Assembly (NCBI GenBank): GCA_902774245.1
Contig: CACYHQ010000008.1
Location: forward strand, 92,117-156,116
Direction of reading: 5' to 3'
Length of the DNA: 64,000 bases
From: an uncultured bacterium
GTDB taxonomy: Bacteria > Verrucomicrobiota > Lentisphaeria > Victivallales > UBA1829
The notes below the pieces were generated by a model. It did no database searches, was not told the origin of the DNA, and saw only the letters and a list, made by a program, of their open reading frames with translations. Shown here piece after piece: positions 9,072-17,488 of this stretch. Made by a program: the position numbers and the translations under genes. Position 1 is the stretch's first letter; the number at the start of each line of letters is the position of its first letter.

Positions 9072-10007
9072 ATGTCACAATCCTCTGATCAGCCTGAAGA
9101 AAAGAAAGCCCCCGAAACCACGCAGGCGGCGCCCGCCGCTTCTGTCGCGGAAAACACGGCTGTCGCCGCAGCAAAGACCGACAACCTGGCTTTCACCAAT
9201 CCTGATGAATACAAGCACAAACATGGCGAGCATAAGCACAGCGAGCATAAGCATCACCATCATCACCACCACCATCACCATCGTCATTTCCACATTCTCA
9301 ATCTGTCCCCCTCCAGAATCCTCGAAAACCTCAAACTGCTGTTCAAGACGATCTACGCGTATCCTTACATCCTGCTTTTCCTGTCACTTATCTTCCTGTT
9401 CATCATGAACTCGGGAATCGTGCTCTCGCAACTCAACGCGCACAAAGGCAGCTTCTCCTCCGTCGAGACGTTCTACCGCTGGCAGGAATTCCTGGTCATG
9501 AACAAGGCGTTCATCTGCCGCATCCCGTTCCAATTCACCCTCATTGTGGCAGTCGGCATCCTGCTCTTCCTGATGCAGCAGGCGGAACGCCATTGGCAGC
9601 GCAACGTGCTGAAACTGCTCCCCGCACTCGGCGCGGCATTGGTCTTCTCTCTCCCCTTTGGTGGCGACAAAGAAAAAAATGATGAAGAACATGCGCGCAG
9701 CTCCTGTCGGGACTGCCTTCGCAACTTTCAGATCATCTGCATTGAGTACGCGGAGCTCAACGACGGGGCGTTCCCGGCGGAGCTTCCCGAGAAACCGGCC
9801 TCCGCGGCGAAATACACCGCCGACCACTACGTCTACCACGGCAGAGGCAAAAAAGCCAGCGACGAACCGTTCGTTCTGGTCGAAGACAAAGACCTTAACC
9901 ACATCGGCAACTGCCGTTTTGCGATCCGCAGCGACGGCGTGATGCTCGTTTCCAGGTACGGCGGCCTGTACGAGGAATATAAAGGCAAAGGCAAAAAACT
10001 GCCCTGA
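9072..10007 (+). CDS. Membrane protein with natural ten-histidine run
   Basis: I do not recognise this 311-residue protein. Residues 1-45 are polar and disordered-looking. Residues 47-74 hold 17 His, including ten in a row (61-70), interleaved first as HKHGEHKHSEHKH. Three hydrophobic segments follow at about 97-118, 155-172 and 180-196. Then comes a soluble C-terminal domain with CRDCLRNFQIICIEYA and a GRFPAEL-like pattern similar to the processed tails of pilin-like proteins (NDGAFPAELPEKP). Mixed CAT and CAC codons in the His run argue against recent slippage. Metal binding is an inference. AGGAG precedes the start; the next gene also encodes a membrane protein. Confidence 0.75.
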   Translation: MSQSSDQPEEKKAPETTQAAPAASVAENTAVAAAKTDNLAFTNPDEYKHKHGEHKHSEHKHHHHHHHHHHRHFHILNLSPSRILENLKLLFKTIYAYPYILLFLSLIFLFIMNSGIVLSQLNAHKGSFSSVETFYRWQEFLVMNKAFICRIPFQFTLIVAVGILLFLMQQAERHWQRNVLKLLPALGAALVFSLPFGGDKEKNDEEHARSSCRDCLRNFQIICIEYAELNDGAFPAELPEKPASAAKYTADHYVYHGRGKKASDEPFVLVEDKDLNHIGNCRFAIRSDGVMLVSRYGGLYEEYKGKGKKLP

Positions 10008-10046
10008 CCGCCTGAACCGCGGCGGGGAAGCTTTCGAGGGGATGAG

Positions 10047-10640
10047 ATGAAGATACTGATCGCATTGGCTTTGCTTGCCGTGCTTGCGGGGGCGTTACTC
10101 GTCGAAAGCATCGCCACATGCCAGTTCATCATCCCGGACCGGGTGAAACGTGCCTCGGAAGGCATGAACCGCCTGCTTCTGCTGATTCCCGCGCTTGCCG
10201 TTCCGGTGTTCGCTGTCCTGTTTCTGTTCGTGCTGAAGGGACGGTTCTACGAACGCCTGTGCCATGCGACGCTTCTGCTCGCGCTCTGGCTCTATGCCGC
10301 CCGGTATTGCTGGTTTCTGCTCGCTTATCACAAATCCTTTCTTTCACTGTCTTCTGTCGAAATCCACCTTTTCTTCATCATAGGTCTTTCGGCAGCGGCG
10401 ATCGACCTGACGCCGCTTGACAGGTACGTGGAAACTGTCTATCCCCTCCTGGGACCCGCGTCGATCCTCGCCGGAGCCGGGCTTCTGGTCGTCTTCTACA
10501 TCGCCGCGTTCTTCACGACCTGTGCAAACAAAAAAAATGTTTCAGAACCGTTCAACTTTCCTTTGTGGTTTAATATACTGGGGATAGTGGTGTCAATCCT
10601 GGTCATTCTGGCGGGTGCCATTTATCGGCTGGTCTGGTGA
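10047..10640 (+). CDS. Polytopic membrane protein of unknown function
   Basis: The 197-residue protein is mostly hydrophobic, with about five to six membrane segments (near 3-25, 42-66, 75-95, 105-125, 140-165 and 175-195). No enzymatic motif is visible and I do not recognise a family. It begins 39 bases after the His-rich membrane protein in the same direction, after a GAGG ribosome site, so the two may form a membrane complex or simply share a transcript. Confidence 0.7.
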   Translation: MKILIALALLAVLAGALLVESIATCQFIIPDRVKRASEGMNRLLLLIPALAVPVFAVLFLFVLKGRFYERLCHATLLLALWLYAARYCWFLLAYHKSFLSLSSVEIHLFFIIGLSAAAIDLTPLDRYVETVYPLLGPASILAGAGLLVVFYIAAFFTTCANKKNVSEPFNFPLWFNILGIVVSILVILAGAIYRLVW

Positions 10641-10711
10641 TTGTAAGATAGATTCCCCGGAAGATGATTTCGGGCAGTCATCTTTTTCCCGCTTTTTCGG
10701 TGGAATCGCGG

Positions 10712-10739
10712 TTGAAAACGCGTTCCGGGCGTGTATATT
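10712..10739 (+). promoter_or_regulatory. Promoter of the GH35 beta-galactosidase gene
   Basis: TTGAAA at 10712-10717, 16 bases, then TATATT at 10734-10739: identical in boxes and spacing to the grpE promoter. Confidence 0.65.
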
Positions 10740-10822
10740 AGCTGTAATAAACGTATGCGCTTCTTTCAGTACGCTGAAAATGCGCGACTTTCACACCCCA
10801 CCCCGACAGGAAACAACCAACC

Positions 10823-13189
10823 ATGAAGCTGAAAACCATGCTGAAGACTCTTTTCTGCTGTGCCGGAATGGCCGCACCGTTCCTCACCGCCTGTGCCGCG
10901 ACGCACGAACCGCACCAATTCGAAGCGGGCGACAAGGCGTTCCTGCTGGACGGCAAGCCTTTCCTGATCCGGGCGGGCGAGCTGCACTACGCCCGCATCC
11001 CGCGCGAATACTGGGACCATCGCATCAAGATGACCAAGGCGCTCGGGATGAACACGATCTGCATGTACCTCTTCTGGAACTACCACGAGCCGGTCCAGGA
11101 TCAGTTCGATTTCGAGGGCGAGAAGGATTTCGTCGAGTTCGTGAAGCTGATCCAGGAGAACGGCATGTACTGCATCCTGCGGCCCGGCCCGTACGCCTGC
11201 GCCGAGTGGGAAATGGGCGGCCTGCCCTGGTGGCTGCTGAAGAAGGGCGACCTGAAGATCCGCACGTTCAGGGACGAGCTTTTCAAGGCGCAGACGCAGG
11301 AATGGCTGACCGAGGTCGGCAAACGGCTCGCGCCGTACCAGATCCAGAACGGCGGCCCGATCATCCTCGTGCAGGTCGAAAACGAATACGCGTGCTTCGG
11401 GAACGACGGCAGCTACATGGAGGGCGTGCGCGACACGCTCCGCAACGCCGGATTCGACAAGGTCACGCTCATGCGCTGCGACTGGGGCTCCAATTTCAAC
11501 AACTACAAGGTCGACGGCGTGACGCCGTGCATCAACTTCGGCGCCGGGTCCAACGTCGACAATGAATTCCGCAACCTCAAACGCCAGTTCCCGAACAACC
11601 CGCTCATGTGCAGCGAATACTGGACCGGCTGGTTCGACCACTGGGGCAAGCCGCACGAGACGCGCGGCGTGAACACGTTCATCGGCAGTCTGAAGGACAT
11701 GCTGGACCGCAAGATCTCGTTCAGCCTGTACATGGCGCACGGCGGCACGACGTTCGGGCAGTGGGGCGGAGCCAACGCGCCGCCGTACTCCTCGATGGTA
11801 GCGTCCTACGACTACAACGCGCCGATCACCGAGGCGGGCTGGACCACGGACAAGTTCTTCGCCGTGCGCGACCTGCTGAAGAACTACCTGAACGAAGGCG
11901 AGACGCTCGCCGACATTCCCGAACCGAAACCGCTCATCGAGATCCCGGCGCAGAACGCGGGCGCGGACCGACCCGCGCCGCTCTTCTCCGGCCTGGGGAA
12001 AGCCGTCGAATCCGAAGAGATCAAGCCGATGGAGGAATTCGACCTCGGCTACGGCATGATCCTGTACCGCACCACGCTCCCGGCGTCCGCATCCGGACAG
12101 CAGCTGAAGCTGACCGAACTTCACGACATCGCGCAGTTCTTCCTCGACGGCAAGCCGCTGAAGAACATCCTCGACCGCCGCCTGAACCAGAACACCGTGA
12201 AGCTGCCGGCGTTCGACAAGGCCGTGCGGCTCGACATTCTCGTGGACAACAACGGTCGCGTGAACTACGGCGAGGCGATCATCGACCGCAAGGGCATCAC
12301 GAAGTCCGTGGAAGTGATCGGCGCGGACGGCAAGGCGACCGCCCTGCGCGGCTGGCAGATCTTCCGCATTCCGTTCGACTACGATTTCATGAAGGCCGCC
12401 GCCGGGAAGTCCGGCACGGGCGATGGCCCCGTGCTCTACAAGACCACGATCAAGCTCGACGAAGTCGGCGACACGTTCCTCGACATGTCGAAGTTCGGCA
12501 AGGGCATGGTCTGGGTCAACGGCCACAACCTCGGCCGTTACTGGAAGATCGGGCCGCAGCAGACGCTGTATCTGCCCGGCTGCTGGCTGAAGAAAGGCGA
12601 CAACGAGGTCATCATCCTCGACACCATGCCCACGGAAACGCCCGAATTCCGCGGCGTGAAGGAGCCGGTGCTCGACCAGATCCAGTCCGATCTCTCGCTC
12701 AAGCACCGCCTGCCCGGCCAGAACCTCGACCTCTCCGGCGAGACGCCCGCGATCAAGGGCACGCTCCCGAACGCCGACGGCTGGCAGACCGTCAAATTCG
12801 ACAAGCCGGTGCAGGGACGTTACATCTGCCTCGAAGCGCTCAGCGAACAGGGCGGCAGCACGACCATGACGTCCGCCGCCGAGCTTATCGCGACCGACGC
12901 CGACGGCAGGGACATCAGCCGCATCGGCTGGAACATCGTCTACGCCGACAGCGAGGAGACCGACCGCGAGAACAACGGCGCGGAGAAACTGATCGACCAG
13001 CAGGAATCCACGTTCTGGCACTCCGAATGGAGCGCGAAGCAGACGCCGCTGCCGCATTCGGTCGTGATCGACATGGGCGAATCCAAGCTCGTCGGCGGGT
13101 TCCGCATCCTGCCGCGCACCGACCGCAATACCAACGGCCGCATCAAGGACTTCCGCTTCTTCGTGAAGGAAACGCCGTTCAAGTTCTGA
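10823..13189 (+). CDS. Lipid-anchored GH35 beta-galactosidase with C-terminal discoidin-like domain
   Basis: This retaining glycosidase removes terminal beta-galactose. The 788-residue protein starts with a lipoprotein signal (lipobox LTAC, Cys24). The (beta/alpha)8 domain follows, with GELHYARIPREYW, LRPGPYACAEWEMGG, the acid/base Glu188 in VENEY and the nucleophile Glu265 in CSEYWTGWFDHWG. A beta-jelly-roll region at about 420-600 includes WVNGHNLGRYW and LYLPG. The last 150 residues look like an F5/8 type C (discoidin) carbohydrate-binding module. Lipidation would anchor it to a membrane, probably facing the periplasm or surface for glycan foraging. A TTGAAA/TATATT promoter lies upstream. 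Confidence 0.93.
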   Translation: MKLKTMLKTLFCCAGMAAPFLTACAATHEPHQFEAGDKAFLLDGKPFLIRAGELHYARIPREYWDHRIKMTKALGMNTICMYLFWNYHEPVQDQFDFEGEKDFVEFVKLIQENGMYCILRPGPYACAEWEMGGLPWWLLKKGDLKIRTFRDELFKAQTQEWLTEVGKRLAPYQIQNGGPIILVQVENEYACFGNDGSYMEGVRDTLRNAGFDKVTLMRCDWGSNFNNYKVDGVTPCINFGAGSNVDNEFRNLKRQFPNNPLMCSEYWTGWFDHWGKPHETRGVNTFIGSLKDMLDRKISFSLYMAHGGTTFGQWGGANAPPYSSMVASYDYNAPITEAGWTTDKFFAVRDLLKNYLNEGETLADIPEPKPLIEIPAQNAGADRPAPLFSGLGKAVESEEIKPMEEFDLGYGMILYRTTLPASASGQQLKLTELHDIAQFFLDGKPLKNILDRRLNQNTVKLPAFDKAVRLDILVDNNGRVNYGEAIIDRKGITKSVEVIGADGKATALRGWQIFRIPFDYDFMKAAAGKSGTGDGPVLYKTTIKLDEVGDTFLDMSKFGKGMVWVNGHNLGRYWKIGPQQTLYLPGCWLKKGDNEVIILDTMPTETPEFRGVKEPVLDQIQSDLSLKHRLPGQNLDLSGETPAIKGTLPNADGWQTVKFDKPVQGRYICLEALSEQGGSTTMTSAAELIATDADGRDISRIGWNIVYADSEETDRENNGAEKLIDQQESTFWHSEWSAKQTPLPHSVVIDMGESKLVGGFRILPRTDRNTNGRIKDFRFFVKETPFKF

Positions 13190-13191
13190 TT

Positions 13192-14184
13192 ATGAACGGA
13201 AAAGTCCGCGCGAAAAACAACCGCACGATCGTCCTGAGCGATGAACGGAAAGCGCTTCTGGCGCGGGAGATCACGCCCGCGCCGGATGGCGCATTGTCCC
13301 CGGACGAGGCCGCGAACCGCGTATTTCAGGGCGACTGTACGGCGGTCATGCCGCATCTGCCGGACGGATTCGCCGCGATGGCGCTGCTCGACCCGCCGTA
13401 CAACCTCACGAAGACGTTCAATCAATCGACCTTCCGCAGCCGTTCCGAGGACGCCTACCGCGACTATCTGGCGGGCTGGATGCCGCTCGTGAAGCGTCTG
13501 GTCCGGCCCGGCGGCGCGGTGTATCTGTGCTGCGACTGGAAATGCACCGCCGCGTGTTTCGAGGTCCTGCGTCGCCACTTCATCGTGAGGAACCGCATCA
13601 CGTGGCAGCGCGAAAAGGGACGCGCCTCGGAATCGAACTGGAAAAACGCCTGCGAGGACATCTGGTACGCCGTCGCGCCGCCCGAGGACGCCGCGATCTT
13701 CCACGCGGACGCCGTGCGCATGAAGCGCAAGGTGATCGCGCCGTACCGCGAGAACGGCCGTCCGAAGGACTGGAGCGAGGAATCCGGCGGGAAATTCCGC
13801 CTCACCGGCGCCTCGAATTTCTGGGACGACGTCTCGGTGCCGTTCTGGTCGATGCCGGAAAACACCGACCACCCCGCGCAGAAACCCGAAAAGCTGATCG
13901 CGAAGCTCATCCTCGCCTCGACCGATCCCGGCGACATTGTGTTTGACCCCTTCTCCGGCAGCGGCACGACCGCCGTCACGGCGAAAAAGCTCGGCCGGGC
14001 GTTCACCGCCATCGAACAGGACCGCGACTACTGCTGTCTCGCGCTCGAACGCCTCCACCGTGCGGACACGGACAGGACGATCCAGGGGTACGAGGACGGC
14101 GTCTTCTGGGAACGAAACACGCGAGGAGGGCAAGCCCTCCACTGCAGTAGTGCCGTGCTACGCGACGGCACGGAAACGGTGTGA
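13192..14184 (+). CDS. DNA adenine-N6 or cytosine-N4 methyltransferase (beta class), orphan
   Basis: The 330-residue protein has motif IV DPPYNLTK (Asp67 to Tyr70) before motif I DPFSGSGTT (252-260), the order of beta-class N6-adenine/N4-cytosine methyltransferases. HPAQKPEKL precedes motif I as usual. No restriction endonuclease is beside it, so it may be a solitary methylase or a regulatory or repair enzyme. It starts two bases after the GH35 stop. The last 22 or so codons run through two strong palindromes (14125-14171) and do not look like the family, suggesting the natural 3' end was replaced by a palindromic element. Target sequence unknown. Confidence 0.88.
   Translation: MNGKVRAKNNRTIVLSDERKALLAREITPAPDGALSPDEAANRVFQGDCTAVMPHLPDGFAAMALLDPPYNLTKTFNQSTFRSRSEDAYRDYLAGWMPLVKRLVRPGGAVYLCCDWKCTAACFEVLRRHFIVRNRITWQREKGRASESNWKNACEDIWYAVAPPEDAAIFHADAVRMKRKVIAPYRENGRPKDWSEESGGKFRLTGASNFWDDVSVPFWSMPENTDHPAQKPEKLIAKLILASTDPGDIVFDPFSGSGTTAVTAKKLGRAFTAIEQDRDYCCLALERLHRADTDRTIQGYEDGVFWERNTRGGQALHCSSAVLRDGTETV
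14125..14171. repeat. Paired palindromes, REP-like element at the methyltransferase 3' end
   Basis: GGAGGGC (14125-14131) and GCCCTCC (14134-14140) form a 7-bp stem. ACTGCAGT (14141-14148) is a palindrome. GTGCCGT (14150-14156) pairs with ACGGCAC (14165-14171). The cluster encodes the odd tail of the methyltransferase and lies between two convergent genes, a usual place for REP/BIME elements. Only one copy is seen in this window. Confidence 0.5.
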
Positions 14185-14191
14185 GGTAAAA

Positions 14192-15007
14192 TCAGTTACG
14201 AGGCTGACCGTTTGAATTCAGGTCGCGGACGGTGAATGTGCCGTTGTCGAACGTGATCTCGCGCAGGATGTCTTTTTTCGTGAGCGAGCCGACGACGAGT
14301 TCGCCGTAGCCGCGTGCGTCGAGGTGCTGGAACGGCATGTGAATATGCCCCGCCACGGAAAGCGCGATCTTTCCGGCGTTCAGGAGCGCTTCGGCGCGTT
14401 CATAATGGATCAGACGGTGCCGGAACGACTTCAGTTTTTCGTTGCCGCGAAGCGGGAAATGCCCCACGCAGACGAGCGGACGCGGATCGTCCTTCGTCGC
14501 CTCGTGTTCCAGGAAGTCCGCCGTCTCCGGCGTCATCTCGCCGCAGGACAGCACGGGCGTGAACGGACGCGCGCAGTCGATCACGGCGAAGCGCAACTCG
14601 GGCGTTTCGTACACGCCGGGCAACTCCATGGGACAGTGTTTCGTGAGCTCGGCGCGGAAATGCTCGAACGCCTCGCAACAGGCGCGGTCGCGCACATAGC
14701 GGTCGTGGTTGCCGGGCGAAAAGAGGATGGGCATGCCGGATTCGATCAGCGGATGGAGCTGCTTCAGCGCCGCTTCGAATTCGCGCGGATCGGACGTGCT
14801 GACGGCGTCGCCCGTGAAGATCACGAGATCGGGCCGCAGGGAATCCAGGATCGTGCGGACCGCGGCGTCGATGCGTTCCATGCGGTAGGCGCCGTGCCGG
14901 CAGAACGTAGAGTTCATGAGCCCGAAGAAACGTTTGTCGAGCAGGGCGCGCGGCGAGAAGACCGCGTGTTCGTGGATGTCGGAGAAAAGGGCGAACTTCG
15001 TGCTCAT
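14192..15007 (-). CDS. Calcineurin-like metallophosphoesterase
   Basis: The 271-residue protein shows the full metal-binding set: SDIHEH (DxH) at 9-14, IFTGDAV (GD), SPGNHDR (GNHD) and VAGHIHMPF (GHxH). These coordinate a two-metal centre that cleaves phosphoesters, but the substrate cannot be told from the sequence; 3',5'-cAMP-type, UDP-sugar-type and nuclease-type members share the motifs. No signal peptide is seen, so it is probably cytoplasmic. It is the last gene of the nadB-pcnB-15015 operon, beginning 7 bases after the preceding stop. Confidence 0.88.
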   Translation of the reverse strand: MSTKFALFSDIHEHAVFSPRALLDKRFFGLMNSTFCRHGAYRMERIDAAVRTILDSLRPDLVIFTGDAVSTSDPREFEAALKQLHPLIESGMPILFSPGNHDRYVRDRACCEAFEHFRAELTKHCPMELPGVYETPELRFAVIDCARPFTPVLSCGEMTPETADFLEHEATKDDPRPLVCVGHFPLRGNEKLKSFRHRLIHYERAEALLNAGKIALSVAGHIHMPFQHLDARGYGELVVGSLTKKDILREITFDNGTFTVRDLNSNGQPRN

Positions 15008-15014
15008 ATGGCGG

Positions 15015-16139
15015 TCAGGGATTCGCCTTCAGCGCTTTCACGCTCTGGTAGAAAGCAAGCGCCTGCTTCGCCTCGGAGAGGAATTCGGTCCCGTTGAAGA
15101 GCGACACGGCGCGCGTCTGGTCGGCGATGGCCGCGTCGATGTCCAGCGCGAGGTAGGCGGCGCGCGCGGAGAATTCGCAGGAGAACGCCTCGGAGGAGCC
15201 GCCCGTGCCCGCGTAGGCTTTCTTCACGGCCGCGGCGGCGGACACGACGTCCTGCACGGGGAGCCAGCCGAACGGGGCCTGTTCGAAGGCGTAGGCGAGC
15301 AGGCGGGACAGCGCGGTCGGGGACGCGGAGAAATCCCTGAACGCGGATTTGAGTTCCGTGTTGAACTTTTCCATTTCGCCGGTGCGTTCGTAGTAACCGA
15401 GCAGGAGCATGCGCACGTCCGCGTTGTCCTTCACCTTCGCGGCGATGGCCTGCACGGCGGCGTTGTTCTCGCGGACGCGGCCCGTGCTCTCGTAGACAAA
15501 GAGCTTCGCCTGGATCGCGATCTGGTCGTCGGGACGCAGCGCGAGGATCTTGTCGGCGGTGGAGACGATGACGGAGGAGAGACCGGTCTGGATCGCGTTC
15601 TGAAGGTCCTTGTGCATGACCTCGAGCTTCAGCTGGGAATCGAAACTGAACTTGCCGGACTGGAGGTCCTTGATCACGTTTTCGAGTTCCTGCGGCACGC
15701 CCTTCCACACGATCTTGCCGTCGTCCGCCACGAGGATGAACGGGATGACGACCTCGGTCCCGGCGAACTCGGGGTAGACATCGCCGTGGTCGTCGCCGTA
15801 GACGGGCATGCGGAACTTCGAAAGCTCCAGCGCGGCGGTACGCGTCTTGCTGGAACGGGAGATCGCATAGAACGAGGCAGGCTTGGCCTTGTTTTCGAGC
15901 GACTGCTCGTAGATGGAATCGACCATGCGGAGGACGTCCTTCGCGCCGGGCAGCGCGGGGTCGAAGAACAGGAACACCTGAAGCGAGGCCGCGTTTTTCG
16001 GGACGGTCCCGGTCACGAGGGAGAGCTTGCCGAGGTCCTTGGCCGGAGTCACGATGCCGCCGACTTCCGCGGCGGAAAGAACCGATGCGGACGCCAGAAG
16101 AAGTCCGGCGAGCACGGCTGTGAAGAATGCGTGTTTCAT
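15015..16139 (-). CDS. Secreted protein with thioredoxin-like N-terminal domain and helical repeats
   Basis: Residues 1-23 are a signal peptide (cleavage after SAA). Residues about 40-160 resemble a thioredoxin/TlpA fold (LQVFLFFDPALPGAKD, then VIPFILVADDGKIVWKG) but carry no CxxC, so no redox role is implied. The remainder is alpha-helical and TPR-like. I do not recognise a named family. The start overlaps the pcnB stop by four bases (ATGA), so the two are translationally coupled although their functions seem unrelated. Confidence 0.7.
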   Translation of the reverse strand: MKHAFFTAVLAGLLLASASVLSAAEVGGIVTPAKDLGKLSLVTGTVPKNAASLQVFLFFDPALPGAKDVLRMVDSIYEQSLENKAKPASFYAISRSSKTRTAALELSKFRMPVYGDDHGDVYPEFAGTEVVIPFILVADDGKIVWKGVPQELENVIKDLQSGKFSFDSQLKLEVMHKDLQNAIQTGLSSVIVSTADKILALRPDDQIAIQAKLFVYESTGRVRENNAAVQAIAAKVKDNADVRMLLLGYYERTGEMEKFNTELKSAFRDFSASPTALSRLLAYAFEQAPFGWLPVQDVVSAAAAVKKAYAGTGGSSEAFSCEFSARAAYLALDIDAAIADQTRAVSLFNGTEFLSEAKQALAFYQSVKALKANP

Positions 16140-17479
16140 GCGTTGAAATCCCTTTCTGGTTCGGTTGCCGGTTCAGCGGATTCCGCCGTCTGCGCGGCGG
16201 CGTGCACGGTCTGCGCATCCTGAGCCGGATTGTCACCGTTGCCGTTTCCGCCGCGACGCCCTCCGCGATGCCCGCGACGGCGTTTCTTGTTCGGCGCGCC
16301 GGAGGAACGCACCGGGAGCGGGCAGCTGTCCTCGAAATCGGGGATGTGCCAGGCGACGATGTTTTGGATGATGGCGAACTCGCGTGCGCCGGGATAGCCC
16401 TTGCGGTCGGCGAAGGAATGCAGGCGGCGGTGCGTTTTGAACCGTATCTGCATGAGGAGGTTGTTGACGGCGTCGGACGTGGTGCGATGGGTCAGGACGA
16501 GCGGGTGGAACAGCCGCAGGATGATGTGCCGGAGATCGCCCTCGACGCCCAGATAATAGTCCCAGAGGCCGCCGCGTCCGGCCTGCCCGATCTCGGTCTC
16601 GGCGAACGGCAGCGCGACCATGGCGACGGCCGTGGAAAGACTCGCGCGGAAGACGCCGGACCGGATGCGTTCGCCCCGGAGCGCGAGGAGTTCCAGCGCG
16701 TAGTCCATTTCCGGTGTTTCGAAGACGGCGTCGAGGTCCGGCAGGTAGTAGCGCAGGAACCCGTAGTCGTGGAACGCCTTCAGGATGGAGCCGGTGTAGG
16801 AATTGCGAAGGATCTTTTCGAGTTCGAGCGAGAGGCGCGACGGCGAGGCATGGAGGATCAGCTCCAGCGAGGCGCGCACGGCCTTTCCGGTTTCAGGCTC
16901 CATCGCGAACCCGTACTGGCCGACCAGCTTGATCGCGCGGAGCACGCGGACCGGGTCCTCCTCGAAGCGAAGCGACGGGTCGCCGATGGTGCGGACGATG
17001 CCGTCGCGGAGATCGCTCACGCCGAGTCCGGTATGGTCGACCAGCCTGTCGTCGATGGGGTCGTAGAAGATGGCGTTCACGGTGAAATCGCGCCGGAACG
17101 CGTCGTCGCGCGAGGTGCCGAACGCGTTGTCGTGGAAGATCATGTTTTCGGGGGCGTTCTCGCAGCGTTTCGGGCGGTCGGCCTGATCCTCCTGGTCGGG
17201 GCGCTTGCGGAACGTGCTGATCTCGGTGATGTCGCGTCCGCGGATGAGGTGGACCAGACGGAACCGCTTGCCGATGATGAGCGTGTGGCGGTCGCGGAAG
17301 ACGCGGCGCACCTCCTCGGGCGTGGCGGCGGTGGAGACGTCGTAGTCCTTCGGGACACGGTCGAGCAGGATGTCGCGGACCGCGCCGCCGACGAGATAGG
17401 TCTCGAACCCGGCGGAGCGCAGGCGTCCGATGACGTCGATGATATAGGGGTCGATTTTGTTTTTCAGGGACTTGGGCAT
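16136..17479 (-). CDS. pcnB: Poly(A) polymerase / CCA-adding nucleotidyltransferase
   Basis: The 447-residue class II polymerase-beta nucleotidyltransferase has LVGGAVRDILL (Gly31-Gly32) and the catalytic carboxylates Asp45 and Asp47 in KDYDVST, then RRDFTVNAIFY and EEDPVRVLRAI. A basic low-complexity tail rich in Lys, Arg and Gly (about 400-430) resembles the C-terminus of PcnB-type poly(A) polymerases. A separate CCA-adding role is possible and relevant, because the tRNA-Lys gene in this window does not encode CCA. It lies 9 bases after nadB and overlaps the next gene by four. Confidence 0.85.
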   Translation of the reverse strand: MPKSLKNKIDPYIIDVIGRLRSAGFETYLVGGAVRDILLDRVPKDYDVSTAATPEEVRRVFRDRHTLIIGKRFRLVHLIRGRDITEISTFRKRPDQEDQADRPKRCENAPENMIFHDNAFGTSRDDAFRRDFTVNAIFYDPIDDRLVDHTGLGVSDLRDGIVRTIGDPSLRFEEDPVRVLRAIKLVGQYGFAMEPETGKAVRASLELILHASPSRLSLELEKILRNSYTGSILKAFHDYGFLRYYLPDLDAVFETPEMDYALELLALRGERIRSGVFRASLSTAVAMVALPFAETEIGQAGRGGLWDYYLGVEGDLRHIILRLFHPLVLTHRTTSDAVNNLLMQIRFKTHRRLHSFADRKGYPGAREFAIIQNIVAWHIPDFEDSCPLPVRSSGAPNKKRRRGHRGGRRGGNGNGDNPAQDAQTVHAAAQTAESAEPATEPERDFNA

Positions 17480-17488
17480 ACGGTGGAT

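Noticed and set aside
11608..13191. Upstream 528-codon extension of the methyltransferase frame
   Set aside because: It lies within GH35 in another frame and is Arg/His-rich; homology starts after 13192, directly behind the GH35 stop.
14192..14220. Methyltransferase frame continuing toward the phosphoesterase
   Set aside because: The stop at 14184 is clear; the further plus-strand frame is a shadow of the convergent gene.
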